DNA of 64,000 nucleotides from Ichthyophis bannanicus (lineage: Eukaryota; Chordata; Amphibia; Gymnophiona; Ichthyophiidae), in the NCBI GenBank assembly GCA_033557465.1, contig CM066041.1, positions 156,339,532 through 156,403,531 of the forward strand, written 5' to 3'. The position numbers and the translations under genes were made by a program. The notes below the pieces were generated by a model. That model searched no databases, was not told the origin of the DNA, and saw nothing but the letters and a program-made list of their open reading frames with translations. Shown here in pieces: positions 9,475 to 19,490 of this stretch (position 1 is the stretch's first letter; every line of letters begins with the position of its first letter).

Positions 9475-10850
9475 TATTTATTTGGCTGGATTTATATTCC
9501 ACTTTTCACAAAGGTCAAAGAAGTTTACATGGAACCTTGAACAATTCAAACAATGTTTACATTGAACAAGCGACTTTGTACAATAAAAATAAAGGAACAG
9601 TTGAATAACTATTAACCGAGGCAGGTGGACCCGGCGCTTCGGGCCTCACCCTACCCCCCCCCCCGATCCACAACAACCCCACCCACACCCCACAAAAACA
9701 TCACACCATAACTTCAAGGAACACAACTGGTCGCAGCTTTTATTAGCCATAAACAATTAAACAAACCAACAATAAACTTGCTAACCCCCATTAGCGGCAC
9801 CCGGCTGCACCAGCCATACCTTAGCAAAGTGCTTGCCACCGCTAATGCAATAACTTGCCACCCGGCAAGTTACCATACCCCTCTCCCCGACTTTGCCATG
9901 CTAAGCAAAAGTCGGCCGAGGTTTTGACCGGGTCAGGGGCACCCCACCCCCGCCCAAGTGTAGCCTGCTGCTCCGGACCCCGGAAACCTCCGGGATCCCG
10001 CCCCCCCCCCAGCTGCAACACCCCATACGCCCACCGTCTAAAGACAGGGAGGGACGCCGGCACCTGGAACGCAGCCTCCGCACCGACTGGCCACGCAGAG
10101 GCTGCCCAGCCAGTACCCCCCCTCTCGCTCCCCAACAACCGCGGCAACAATTGGCTCCCATGCGGCCGCGACCGACGGGAGCCAATCAATTTGAAAGACG
10201 CGCGCGTGTGCCCCGCCCAGACCGCGCACAGGGTCCCCGCGCCGGGTCGCGCGCCCGGTTAATGTCGGCCGCCGGGACCCTGCCCGCGGCCTCGGGAATA
10301 CAGAATGCTCTTCATGGTATTTGCTTTTTAACTATATCCAGAATGCGCTTCCTGTTGTAAGGGTGTTGGGGGTGTTAGGAGGGGACGTGTCTGAAGTAGA
10401 GGGTGAAGAGGTGAGTCTTGAGGAGTCTGCAGAAAGTGGGGAGGTCTATAGTATTTCTTATGGGTTCAGGGAGGGAGTTCCAGGAAGAGGGGACATATAG
10501 CTCAAAGGATCTGGCAGATGCCTATTGGGTACTTCTTGCTATTGCTTGGAGGGTGGTCAGGGGGTTCATATTGGAGGATCTCCGTGATCTGTTCAGCTGG
10601 AGTGGTGTGATACGAGATAGAAGGTGGGGGGAAGATTGGTCATTAAGAGTTTTATGTATCATTAGTAGGATTTTGTAGAGTATTCTGCCAGTTAAGGTGC
10701 TTGAGGATGGGGGTGATGTGATCGTGTTTGGAGGCATCTTGGATGGTTCGGACTGTCATGTGGAGTGCTGATTTTGGGAGCCCGTAGTATATTGAGCTGC
10801 AGTTTGTTGATATCAAGAAGTGGAGATATGTCAATTATAGAAAAGGTTTG
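9475..10850 (-). mobile_element. L2-like LINE 3' part, split by a GC-rich insert
   Basis: On the reverse strand, HDHITPILKHLNWQ is readable near 10690-10720, with degraded RT-tail coding sequence down to about 10390. After the GC-rich insert (about 9612-10306) the AT-rich tail continues at 9475-9611 and ends in tttatttatttggctggatttatattcc. Many stops are present. Confidence 0.6.
9612..10306 (-). mobile_element. CpG-rich insert, possible LTR or other retroelement promoter unit
   Basis: This ~700-bp block is strongly GC- and CpG-rich, unlike all neighbours, and interrupts an L2-like LINE. The left edge reads tattaaccgaggcaggtggacccgg and the right edge is partly its inverse (ccgggaccctgcccgcggcctcggg). 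On the reverse strand a taataaaagc polyadenylation-like signal lies near 9738-9747. The long ORFs across it (for example 9855-10262) are only the result of few stop codons in GC-rich DNA. Flanking gaata(a)c words may be a target duplication. Class unknown. Confidence 0.4.
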
Positions 10851-11920
10851 CACATGCACACCCTGTTTTCTAAAATTGACATGTTTTTTCTGGCATGTAT
10901 CTTCTACATCCTAAACAGTCTTTCTAGCAAATTCCTTATAATTTATATAACTTTATATGGATATCTCCCTTGCTGAAAATTTACTTCTAAATGTTTTTCA
11001 TCTGTAAAACCCTTCTGCCAATCATAATTTTGATGTTGGAAACAGCTTTGGGAACAATAAACCTGTGTTGGTATGAATTATTTGTGGAGAGTAAGAAGTG
11101 TTGTTTATCTGTTCCTGCCGGTAGGATCTTGAAGTATCAGCACTTCCCTTATAAAGAAGAACCTGATCGCCCCTCTCATGAATAATAGAGAGCCCTGCCT
11201 CCATATATTATTTTGAAAGCATACACAGAGGCAGAAGCTACTTGCAATTCAGCTCCTGCAATCATTCTACAAAGAAGAAGCAGAAATGACTAAAGATGTG
11301 CAATGAAAATATTTCTATTTGTTTTGATTTTTCATTTCAGAATTTTGTGGTTTATTTAATTTCATGTATTTGAAAGGAAACAAAATTAAAAAAAAATTGA
11401 TTTGAAAAACTTTTAAAATTCCTTCCTCCCACTCTCCAGAATGCCTAATCCCCCTTCAACCCTGCTCCTCCCCCCTCCAAATCTAAGCTTATAGACAGGA
11501 CCTAAAAAGAGCAGGAGCGAACGCAAGTACGTAGAAATGGTTCTGTCTATTTAGAGTATAAACAAAAATAGAGTTACACAGTAATAGCTCTTGAAACCTG
11601 AGGCTGCAAAAATGAATGTTAGTCAAACATACATTTTTTTCTAAACTAGCTAGAAACAAAACCCATTGGCACTCAACAGCCGGTGTTAAGAAGCCTCAGC
11701 AACGGGGGCATGGCTTGACTTGTAACAGCATAGCACATAGCCAGCTGCATCTCAGCCTGTGCTTCAAAGCCTCTAGTATTTTCTTTCATCGGCTTCACAG
11801 AATGTTTTTCAGTTTTCTAAATGCATTTAAAATGAATTGAAACCACTTATCTGGAATGCAGTTAACACCTCTGGGTCACCAAAGAGTTAGCAATGGGGGA
11901 CAAAAGATGCTGACTCAGGT
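10851..11920. other. Unassigned AT-rich sequence, no supported gene
   Basis: I see no coding exon, RNA gene or recognised repeat. A small C/T-rich patch lies at 11420-11480. Confidence 0.4.
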
Positions 11921-11964
11921 TATAAGAACATAAGACATGCCATACTGGGTCAGACCGAGGTCCA

Positions 11965-12786
11965 TCAAGCCCAGTATCCTGTTTCCATACTATGATCACT
12001 ATTGCCAAGTGGTCCCAACACCCTTATTTCTTGCACCAGATCTGGCGTTCCACTAAGGACTAGGTCCAGTATGGCTTCCCCTCTGGTCGGTTCATGGACC
12101 AGCTGCTCCAAGAAGCAGTCATTTATTCCATCTAGAAACTTTATCTCTTTAGCTTGTCCTGCTGTGATACTGACCCAGTCGATACCGGGGTAATTGAAAT
12201 CACCCATTATTACTACTCTGTTGTGACTTTTGTTAGCTTCCTTGATTTCTTTGAGCATTTCATCATCCATTTGTTCATTCTGGCCAGGCGGTCGATAGTA
12301 TACTCCCACTGCCATCACCTTCCCCTTCATAAATGGAATTTCAATCCATAGAGATTCTACAGCAAATTTTGTTCCCTGCAAAACTTTAATCCTTTCTGAC
12401 TCAATGCCCTCTCTAACATAGAGCGCAACCCCTCCACCAATTTGATCAGCTCTATCATTACGATATAGTTTGTATCCAGGTATCACAGTGTCCCACTGGT
12501 TATCCTCCTTCCACCATGTCTCTGAGAGTGCAATCATATCTAACCTCTCATTTAGTGCTATATATTCTAACTCTCCCATCTTATTGTTTAGACTTCTAGC
12601 ATTGGCATACAAGCATTTTAGAGACTGTATTTTATTCATATTAATCTGGCTATTGGTAGGCAGGGGTAATTTGGAATCTTTATGCTCTGTCTGCTCCTTA
12701 CTCAAGGGCATTTGGGCTACTATACTCCCTTTTGGAACCTCACTGCTTTTGGTAGTATCCTTCAAGGATACCTTCGTCCGAACCAT
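11965..12786 (-). pseudogene. CR1 ORF2, intact endonuclease domain, RT deleted
   Basis: A 273-codon ORF opens shortly after the ORF1 stop. After about 60 leader residues it carries a complete-looking endonuclease: LYANARSLNNKMGELEYIAL, IALSETWW, GYKLYRNDR, GGGVALYVREGI, LWIEIPFMKGKVMAVGVYYR, the catalytic MGDFNYPGIDW, and GNSDHSM near residue 265. Immediately after the GNSDHSM motif the frame runs into 3' untranslated sequence and ends as ETGYWA. The catalytic residues of the family (E of ET, D/N of GDFN, D/H of SDH) are present, but the RT is lost, so no autonomous transposition is possible. Confidence 0.85.
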
Positions 12787-12821
12787 GCACTCCTGGGTGA
12801 CTGTCGGCTTTCCCCTATTTT

Positions 12822-13109
12822 CTAGTTTAAAAGCTTCTCTATCTCTTTTTTAAAGGTTAATGCCAGCAGTCTGGTCCCATCCTGATTAAGGTGAAGCCCA
12901 TCCCTTCGGAAGAGCCCCCCCTTTCCCCAGAATGTTCCCCAGTTCCTAACAAATCCAAAACCCTCATCCTTGCACCATTGTCTCATCCACGCATTGAGAC
13001 TCCGGAGCTCTGCCTGTCTTTTGGGTCCTGCACGTGGAACAGGAAGCATTTCGGAGAACGCTATCCTGGAAGTTCTGGATTTCAACTTCCTACCTAAGGT
13101 TTTGCCCAT
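12822..13109 (-). pseudogene. CR1 ORF1, C-terminal half of SGNH/GDSL esterase-like domain
   Basis: A 95-codon ORF with LGRKLKSRTSRIAFSEMLPV near the start, AWMRQWCKDEGFGFVRNW in the middle, then FRRDGLHLNQDGTRLLA at the end. The last block holds the D-x-x-H pair of SGNH hydrolases, known from CR1 ORF1 proteins. The N-terminal half with GDS and the zinc-finger-like part is missing because the element is truncated here. It ends about 35 bp before ORF2 starts. Confidence 0.82.
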
Positions 13110-13119
13110 TCAATTCTAA

Positions 13120-14370
13120 AGGGCTGCTTCAGGACTTGAACCCACTTCCTCAACCTCAATTCCTCAGGAATAATGCTGCGCCTCACTCACAGCCTTAAAA
13201 AGAGGCAGCCATGCATGCTCAAACAAACCTCATCCAATGGAATCACAAAGCTGTCATCCATTCAAGTGATTCATTCATCTCCATCGGCTGTGTGGAATTC
13301 AAAGTGAAGATCCATCTCTGTTCAAGATGCGTAAGAGACTGCATCATCTCCCCTTCTCTGACAGTCAACTCAATCAATTATTAGCCAAAGAAGTTGATCC
13401 CACCTATGGTTATACTCAAGACAATGTTGCACCATCGGAGCTGTCATAGTGTGAGTTGCTAGATGGGACTTATGTTCTATAAGTCGTGTCTTCACTTTAT
13501 GACATGTCCTGCCTACATAGAGCTTCAAACATGGACAGATTATCACATAAATAGTCCATGTTGTCAAACAATTGGTAATTGATTTCAGAGAATACATTTT
13601 ATTTGTTTGTGTGGGGCTGTCTATTCATAAATATCCAAACATGTGGAACACATCAGGCAACTGCCACATGGACTATGATGGCTGATTTTGTCTTGACTTG
13701 ATCTTTGAAACATCAAGTCAGAGTCCACCAATATATCTTTCAAGTTGTGAGTCCAAGTAAAAGCAATACATGGGCCATTTCTAAAAAAATGGATGTAAAG
13801 CTAAAATTGGCCAATGCCAATAAACACTTTTGGCTATTGCTTGAGCTTGGTCCGAATACTGCAATACTAATACCCGTCTATCCATTTGCTCCCTAAGGTG
13901 TTTATTCAGAAGTAAGGAGCGGTTAGCGAACTTAGCACAAAAATATGCTTGCCATACAATCCTTTTAGGATATCCCCATTGTAACAGTCTCTGTGTCAAA
14001 GATTTGGCTTGTTTCCGAAACTCCTCATTCTATGAGCAGATCCTGCGTATATGCAAAAACTGTCCAATGGGTAGTGCCCGTTTAAGTTTGTAAGGGTGAT
14101 GGCTTTTGAAATGTAACAATTTATAATGATCCACTGTTTTTCTAAACAGAGTTGTGCTTATAATGCATTCCTTAAAGAGAAATTAATATCCAAAAATAAT
14201 AACTCCATAGTAGACATTGTCATGGTGAATTGTAAACAGGGATCCTGGGCATTCAACCAAAATGAAAACTCCTGTAGTGTCTGATGTGAATTCAACCAAA
14301 TACAAAAGATATCATCTTTGTTTCAGAGCTTACAAACTATTCAGGACGGTCAAACAGAACAAACAAGAGA
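13120..14370 (-). mobile_element. Penelope-like element fragment, reverse strand
   Basis: Reverse-strand translation shows, in order, DDIFCIW near 14300 (the RT catalytic DD context), LLFLDINF near 14190, a linker with RLLQWGYPKR and FANRSLLL (13970-13900), and a GIY-YIG endonuclease segment at 13597-13400. This order (RT, linker, GIY-YIG) is specific to Penelope-like elements. Many stops and frameshifts break it. The terminal part runs to about 13125, against a CR1 copy. Confidence 0.78.
13370..13597 (-). pseudogene. Penelope-like GIY-YIG endonuclease fragment
   Basis: A 75-codon ORF containing WTIYVIICPCLKLYVGRTCH, KTRLIEHKSHL and PMVQHCLEYNHR. The pattern (I/V)YV..CPC...YVG(R/K)T......R..EHKS resembles Penelope-type GIY-YIG domains, with the CPC cysteines before YVGRT. 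The upstream RT region of the same element is in other frames. Confidence 0.75.
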
Positions 14371-14689
14371 CTAGGGGTATGTCTAGTAAAGGCTGTTAGC
14401 TGCTACTGTGGGGCTAACACAGATTTATCACCACTTTTCTGCGATATCTGGTTTTCATGTGCAGGGATGTTGGTGAAAGATCAGGGTGGATTGGGGCAGG
14501 GAGCGGGGGTGGCGTTGGTTGGCAGCTACCTTGTGAAATGTCTTCACATGGTGGCTGCCAAACTCTGGCCCAGTCACAGCAGCAGATAACACCACCTCAA
14601 GTTATGGCGTTATCAACCTGAAGGGCTACTAATGTGGCAATGTGGCCACTGCTGATTGGCAGCAGCCAGCTGCCCTGGAGGTGATTCAG

Positions 14690-15620
14690 CTTCCAAAGTA
14701 ACGATCGGACCCCCCTTCAGCAGTATTGTCAGTGCCACAGTATTGCGACCACAGCACCGTAAACAATATCCTGCCCCCCTCCCCCGGCCCACCACAGCAC
14801 CAATCCCCCATGGGCAATTCCCGATCTCAATTGAGAACTGTCGGGGGAGGGGGTGATCAATGCACTCCCCAGCCAAACTGACAGCCAGCTAGCCAGATAG
14901 AAAATCCCCCTCCCCCCCCAACCTCTCGAACAACTGTACCAAGTCTCAGCTAGTCAGTCGGTGCCCCCCCTCCCTCCCTTCCTTCCCCCTTCCTCCTCCC
15001 TTTTAAAAAAAATATCACGACTAGCCAGCCAGCAAAGGGGGGGGGGGGGTGCTCCTGCCCTCCTCAATAGTACCAGCCAATATAGCCGTAATCTCATGGT
15101 GCTGTCCCCCCCCCCCCTCAGCATATGAGGCTAGAGGGCAGCATCCCATGATCACAGCCATCTTGAAAGGGCCAATGGTGGAGCAGGAATGGAGCCTGCC
15201 CTGTCTTCCCATTAGACTACGAGGAATTAAGTTATGACTTTGGGTAGGGGGTGGGAGGCTGTGAACCCCTCACCCCCCCCCCCCCACTTCCCCACTTTGC
15301 TGGCTGGCTAGTCGTGATATTTCTTTTACAGGGGAGGAGGGAAGGGGAAGGAGGGAGAGAGGAGGGCATTGACTGATTAGCTGGGACTTTGTATAGTGGA
15401 TCAAGAGGGTTGGGAGGAAGGGGGTTTCTCTGACTGGCTAGCCAGGATGTCAGTTTGGCTGTGGAGTGCTCTGATCCCTCCCCTAGGCAGTTCCCAGTGG
15501 GGATCAGAAGCTGTCTGGGGGGGATCATGCTGCAGGGAGGGGGAGAGCTTTGCATATTCATATTGGCTGTGCCGCAGATTGTAATACTGTGGCATCAACA
15601 ATATTGCTGATAGGGTGTCC
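14690..15620. repeat. Long foldback: ~330-bp inverted arms
   Basis: The left arm (about 14720-15045) is matched in inverse by the right arm (about 15290-15610). Clear anchors are tatcacgactagccagccagcaaag at 15013-15037 against ctttgctggctggctagtcgtgata at 15295-15320, and gccacagtattg near 14731 against caatactgtggc... near 15579. Arms are diverged, with differing G/C homopolymers. The centre (15046-15290) contains further short inversions. It is probably a palindromic non-autonomous DNA element; termini and target duplication were not resolved. Confidence 0.65.
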
Positions 15621-16113
15621 AGATTGTGGCTTTGGCTGGGCGTTGTAGTGATCAGGGCACATAGCTACTGATAGATCTGTGCATTTGATTGTAACAATCC
15701 CTTACCTTGAATTTACCACTGGGACCAGTTGTATATTCATCAGCAGGCACTGTGGGATTTTTCCTGCAATATCTGCTGAGGTTACGCTGACCTGTGTGGT
15801 AAATCCAGAACCACTGCGGTGTCTGCAGGGGCTAAATCTTGAACGCCCTCTGCAGATACTGGGGAGGTTTTTGACTTACTGTCCGCTTTTGGAAGCTAAA
15901 GCATCATAATAGCTATCAAAGGCTACTGTGATCTTCTAGACATGCCCATATGATCTTCATTATAAGGGAATGATAAAAGATACAAGGGTGTTAAATAGTA
16001 GAGAAAGGGGTGAGGATCCAAAAGTAGCCTTGAAAAGCTGGACTTTTAGCCAGCATTTGAAAAATGATTCACCAAATCATAAATAAAATCTTGATGGTGC
16101 CTCTTCAAAAGAT

Positions 16114-16186
16114 GCCCCTGATTGTATAATGGTTAGTACTCTGCAATGTGGTTGCAGCAACCTCTGTTCAAATCCGAGTCATGGCA
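16114..16186 (+). pseudogene. tRNA-His(GTG)-like pseudogene
   Basis: 73 bp read like tRNA-His: A box tataatggttagtactctgc, anticodon stem ctgca / tgcag around loop atgtggt with anticodon GTG, and B box gttcaaatcc. The acceptor stem pairs only at its first three positions (gcc with ggc) and fails inside, so it is degraded. It may be a solitary relic or the head of an unrecognised SINE. About 60 bp of sequence downstream is repeated at 16200-16260 and 16338-16398. Confidence 0.65.
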
Positions 16187-16557
16187 GAGGGCCCATTTTG
16201 CAATCTGCACGACTACTAAGAAAAGCTGCTGTTGCTGGGAAATATTCTGCAATTGCAGTATGACTCACCAAGGAAATTGAAAAGAGATTGCCCTAGAAGC
16301 ACAGAAATAAATAGATTCAACAGAGCTCACTGATTTTCAGTCTGTAGGGCTACTGAGTAAAACAGCTCTTGCTGTAAAGATTCTGCAATTGTAAGTAGTT
16401 ACCTGCTGGTAATTTCTCAGACTCTTGGATTAAAGGGAACTCTTTTAAGTTTAAACTGATAAAATCTCTGTCTATTTTAGAGTTCTGTGTTTTTTAAAGT
16501 CACACAGGGCACTGTTTTAGCAAGTCAGCTTCTATTAAGTATAAAAAGGAGAAGGCG

Positions 16558-17310
16558 ATGGCAGTGGGGGTGTACTACTTACTGCCTGGCCAGAATGAAC
16601 AGATGGATGAGGAAATGCTAAAAGAAATCAGGAAAGCTAACAAAAGCTACAACACAGTACTAATGGGTGATTTCAATTACCCCGGTATTGACTGGGTCAA
16701 TGTCACAGCAGGACATGCTAGGGAGATAAAGTTTCTAGATGAAATAAATGACTGCTTCTTGGAGCAGCTGGTTCATGAACTGACAAGATGGAAAGCTATT
16801 TAGGACCTAGTCCTTAGTGGAACACTAGATCTGGTGCAGGAGATAAGGGTGTTGGGGCCATTTGGCAATAGTGATCATAGCATGATTGCATTTGATTTAA
16901 TTAATGGAGGGAGAATGACAAGGAAATCCACAGTACTACCTTTTGCCTTTCAAAGGGGAGACTACGATAAAATGAGGAACAGAGTTAAGAAAAAACTAAA
17001 AGGAGCAGTTGCAAAGGTTAAAGATTCACATCGAGTATGGGCGTTGTTTAAAAACACTATCTTGGAAGCCCAGACCAGATGTATTCCATTCTTTAAGAAA
17101 AGTGGAAGGAAGGCCAAAAAACTGCCAGCATGGCTTAAAGGTGAGGTCAGAGAGGCTGTTGTAACCAAAAACAGCATCTTTCAGGAAATGGAAAAAAGCC
17201 AAAAGACAAACATGGGAAAACATAAGCACTGTCAAGTTAGATGCAAGGCACTGATAATGCAGGCAAAGGAAGAATTTGAAAAAAAGCTTGCCGTGGAAGG
17301 AAAAATGCAT
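16558..17310 (+). pseudogene. CR1 ORF2 endonuclease C-terminal half and linker
   Basis: Two ORFs in one frame, 16558-16803 and 16834 to the SINE, are separated by one in-frame stop (taggac at 16801). The first holds AVGVYYLLPGQNEQMDEEML, MGDFNYPGIDWVNVTAG and FLEQLVHELTRW. The second holds VLGPFGNSDHSM and basic linker sequence. The frame then runs into an inserted SINE, which supplies the final 40 residues of the second ORF. Confidence 0.8.
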
Positions 17311-17315
17311 AATAT

Positions 17316-17596
17316 TTATTTAACTAGGCTTATATACTGCTTTTCTACCAGTCAAAGCGGTGTACATTCAGGTACTATATATATATTTTTCCCTTGTCCC
17401 CAAAGGTCTCACAATTTATGTTTTTATATCTGAGGCAATGGAGGGTTAAGTGACTTGCCCAAGGCCACTAGGAGCACATGTGGGAGTAGAAGCCCCAGTC
17501 CTTCCAGCCCAAAGTTGCTGTCCTCTAGCAGGATTCAAACCCCTGGCCCTCCAGCCCAAGGTAACTTGCCCCAACCACTAGGCATTTCTCCCTCAG
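17316..17596 (-). mobile_element. tRNA-derived SINE (family S1), diverged copy
   Basis: Reverse-orientation copy. It begins tatttatttaactaggcttatatactgcttttctaccagtcaaagcgg and ends ggattcaaacccctgg ... ccaaccactaggcatttctcc. It is clearly more diverged than the other four copies, so it is older or a separate subfamily. It lies in the CR1 linker; ataat words on both sides may be the target duplication. Confidence 0.75.
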
Positions 17597-17708
17597 TAAA
17601 ATAATAAAACCTTTTTCAAATACATTCATAGCAAAAAAAAACCTGTGAGAATCAGTTTGACCATTAGATGACAGAGGGGTAAACAGGGCACTAAGGGAAG
17701 AGGCCATA

Positions 17709-19055
17709 GTGGAGAGATTGAATGAATTTGTTTCTTTGGTCTTTACTGAAGATGATATAGGTAAGTTACCCATGCCTGAAATGGTGTTTAAAGATGATAT
17801 ACCGGAAGAATTGAAAGAAATATTAATAAACCGAGAAGGTGTATTACAACTATTTCATAAACTAAAGAGTAGAAAATCACCTGGGCCAGATGGTATACAT
17901 GCAAAGGTGCTGAAAGAACTGAAATATGAGATTACAGACCTACTATTAGTAATCTGTAAACTATCGTTGAAATCATCTGTAGTACCTGAAGACTGGAGAA
18001 TGGCTAATATAACGCCAATTTTTAAAAAGGATTCTAGGGGTGATCCAAGAAACGACAGACCAGTGAGCCTGATGTCAGTACCAGGCAGAATGGTAAAAAA
18101 CCATTATAAAGAATAAAATCACTGAACATGTAGATAGTCATGGTTTAATGGGAGAAAGCCAACAAGGAAAGTTTTGTCTTACTAATCTGTTAAATGTTTT
18201 GAAGGTGTGAATAAACAGGTAGATAAAGGTAAACTGGTTGATATAGTATATCTGGATTTTCAGAATGCCTTAAACAAGGTCATTCATGAGAGACTCTTGG
18301 TGAAATTAAAAAATCATGGGATAGGAGGCCGTGTACTGTTTGGATCAGAAACTAATTAAAAGACAGAAAGCATAGAGTAGGGCTAAATGGCCAGATTTCT
18401 CAGTGGAGAAAGATGAATAGTTGAGTACCCCAGGGATCTGTGCTGGACCCACTGCTTTTTAACATCTTCATAAATGACCTGGAAATGGGAATAATGAGTG
18501 AGGTAATCAAATTTGCAGATGAGACATAATGTTTTCAAGTTGTTAAAACATAAGAGGACTGAGAGAAATTGCAAGAGGACATTGATAAATTGGAAGACTG
18601 GGCATCCAAATAGCAGATGAAATGTAATGTGGACAAGTGCAAGGTTATGCACTGTGGGAAGAACAACCCAAATTACCGTTACACGATGCAAGGTTCCATC
18701 TTAGGAACCACCACCCAGGAAATGGATTCAGGCATCATTTGTGGATAATACGTTGAAACCCTCTGCCCAGTGTGCAGCGGCAGCCAAGAGAGCAAATAGA
18801 ATGCTAGATATCACAAGGAAAGGAATGGAGAATAAAACAAAGAATATTGAAATGCCTGTGTATTGTTGCACGGTGCAATTCTGGTCACCATATCTTAAAA
18901 AGGATATAGCAGAATTAGAAAAGGTACAGAGAAGAGCCACCAAAATGGTAAAGGGGATGGAAGGATACCCCTATGAGGAAAAGCTTAAAAGGTTAGGGCT
19001 CTTCAATCTGGAAAAGAGACTGCTGAGGGGAGACATGATAGAGGTCTATAAATGA
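17709..19055 (+). pseudogene. CR1 ORF2 reverse transcriptase, broken
   Basis: The ORF at 17709-18116 holds the RT N-terminal fingers: KSRKSPGPDGIHAKVLKELK, VVPEDWRMANITPIFKK and RPVSLMSVPGRMV. Beyond 18116 stops and small indels accumulate; the palm (DFQNALNKV near 18256, PQGSVLDPLLFNIF near 18430, IKFADET near 18508) is readable across frames. The ORF at 18741-19055 gives the C-terminal thumb and tail. The catalytic FADD has become FADE followed by a stop. Confidence 0.8.
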
Positions 19056-19490
19056 ATGAATGGAGTGGAACGGGTAAACATAGACTGAGTGTTTATGCCT
19101 TCAAAAAGTAGAAAGACCAGGGGGCACGCAATGAAGCTACAATGTCGTCCATTTAAGACTAATAAGAGAAAATATTTTTTCACTCAATGAGTAGTCAAAC
19201 TCTGGAATTCATTACCGGTGGGTGTAGCAAAAGCTGTTAGTGTAGCTGGGTTTAAAACAGGTTTGGACAAGCTCCTGGAGGTAAAGTCCATAAACCATTA
19301 TTGAAGATAACCAGGGAAATTAACTGCTTACCTCAAGTTAAGTATGTGGAATCTGTGTACCTTTTTGGGAATGTGACAGGTACTTGTGACCTGGATTTGC
19401 CACTGATGGAAACAGGATACTGGGCTTGATGGACCTTGGTCTGACCCAGTATGGTGTTTCTTGTATTCTTATGTTCTTATTCTTAATGCT

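Larger units (their letters stand above)
11922..13118 (-). mobile_element. CR1 LINE (subfamily A) with large internal deletion
   Basis: Reverse-strand order: ORF1 C-terminal part (13109-12822), short spacer, ORF2 endonuclease (12786-11984), then directly the last ~60 bp of the CR1 3' end (11983-11922, reading aggatactgggcttgatgg ... cttatgttcttat on the reverse strand). The whole RT domain and most of the 3' untranslated region are missing. The coding part is unusually intact. A Penelope-like fragment abuts it at about 13120. Confidence 0.85.
16540..19490 (+). mobile_element. CR1 LINE (subfamily A), longest copy, 5' truncated
   Basis: This copy runs from the middle of the endonuclease domain to the 3' end. 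Endonuclease: GDFNYPGIDW near 16668, GNSDHSMIAF near 16865. Linker: KKSGRKAKKLPAWLKGEVREAV near 17090. RT: KSRKSPGPDGIHAKVLKELK near 17867, then degraded with FADE for FADD near 18515. RT tail: LEKVQRRATKMVKGMEGYPYEEKLKRLGLFNLEKRLLRGDMIEVYK near 18918-19052. The 3' end at 19410-19480 reads ggatactgggcttgatggacc. A SINE interrupts the linker at 17316-17596. Confidence 0.85.

Noticed and set aside
9855..10262. 135-codon forward ORF, Pro/Arg-rich
   Set aside because: Open only because GC-rich DNA has few stops. Several frames on both strands are open over the same bases, and no domain is seen.
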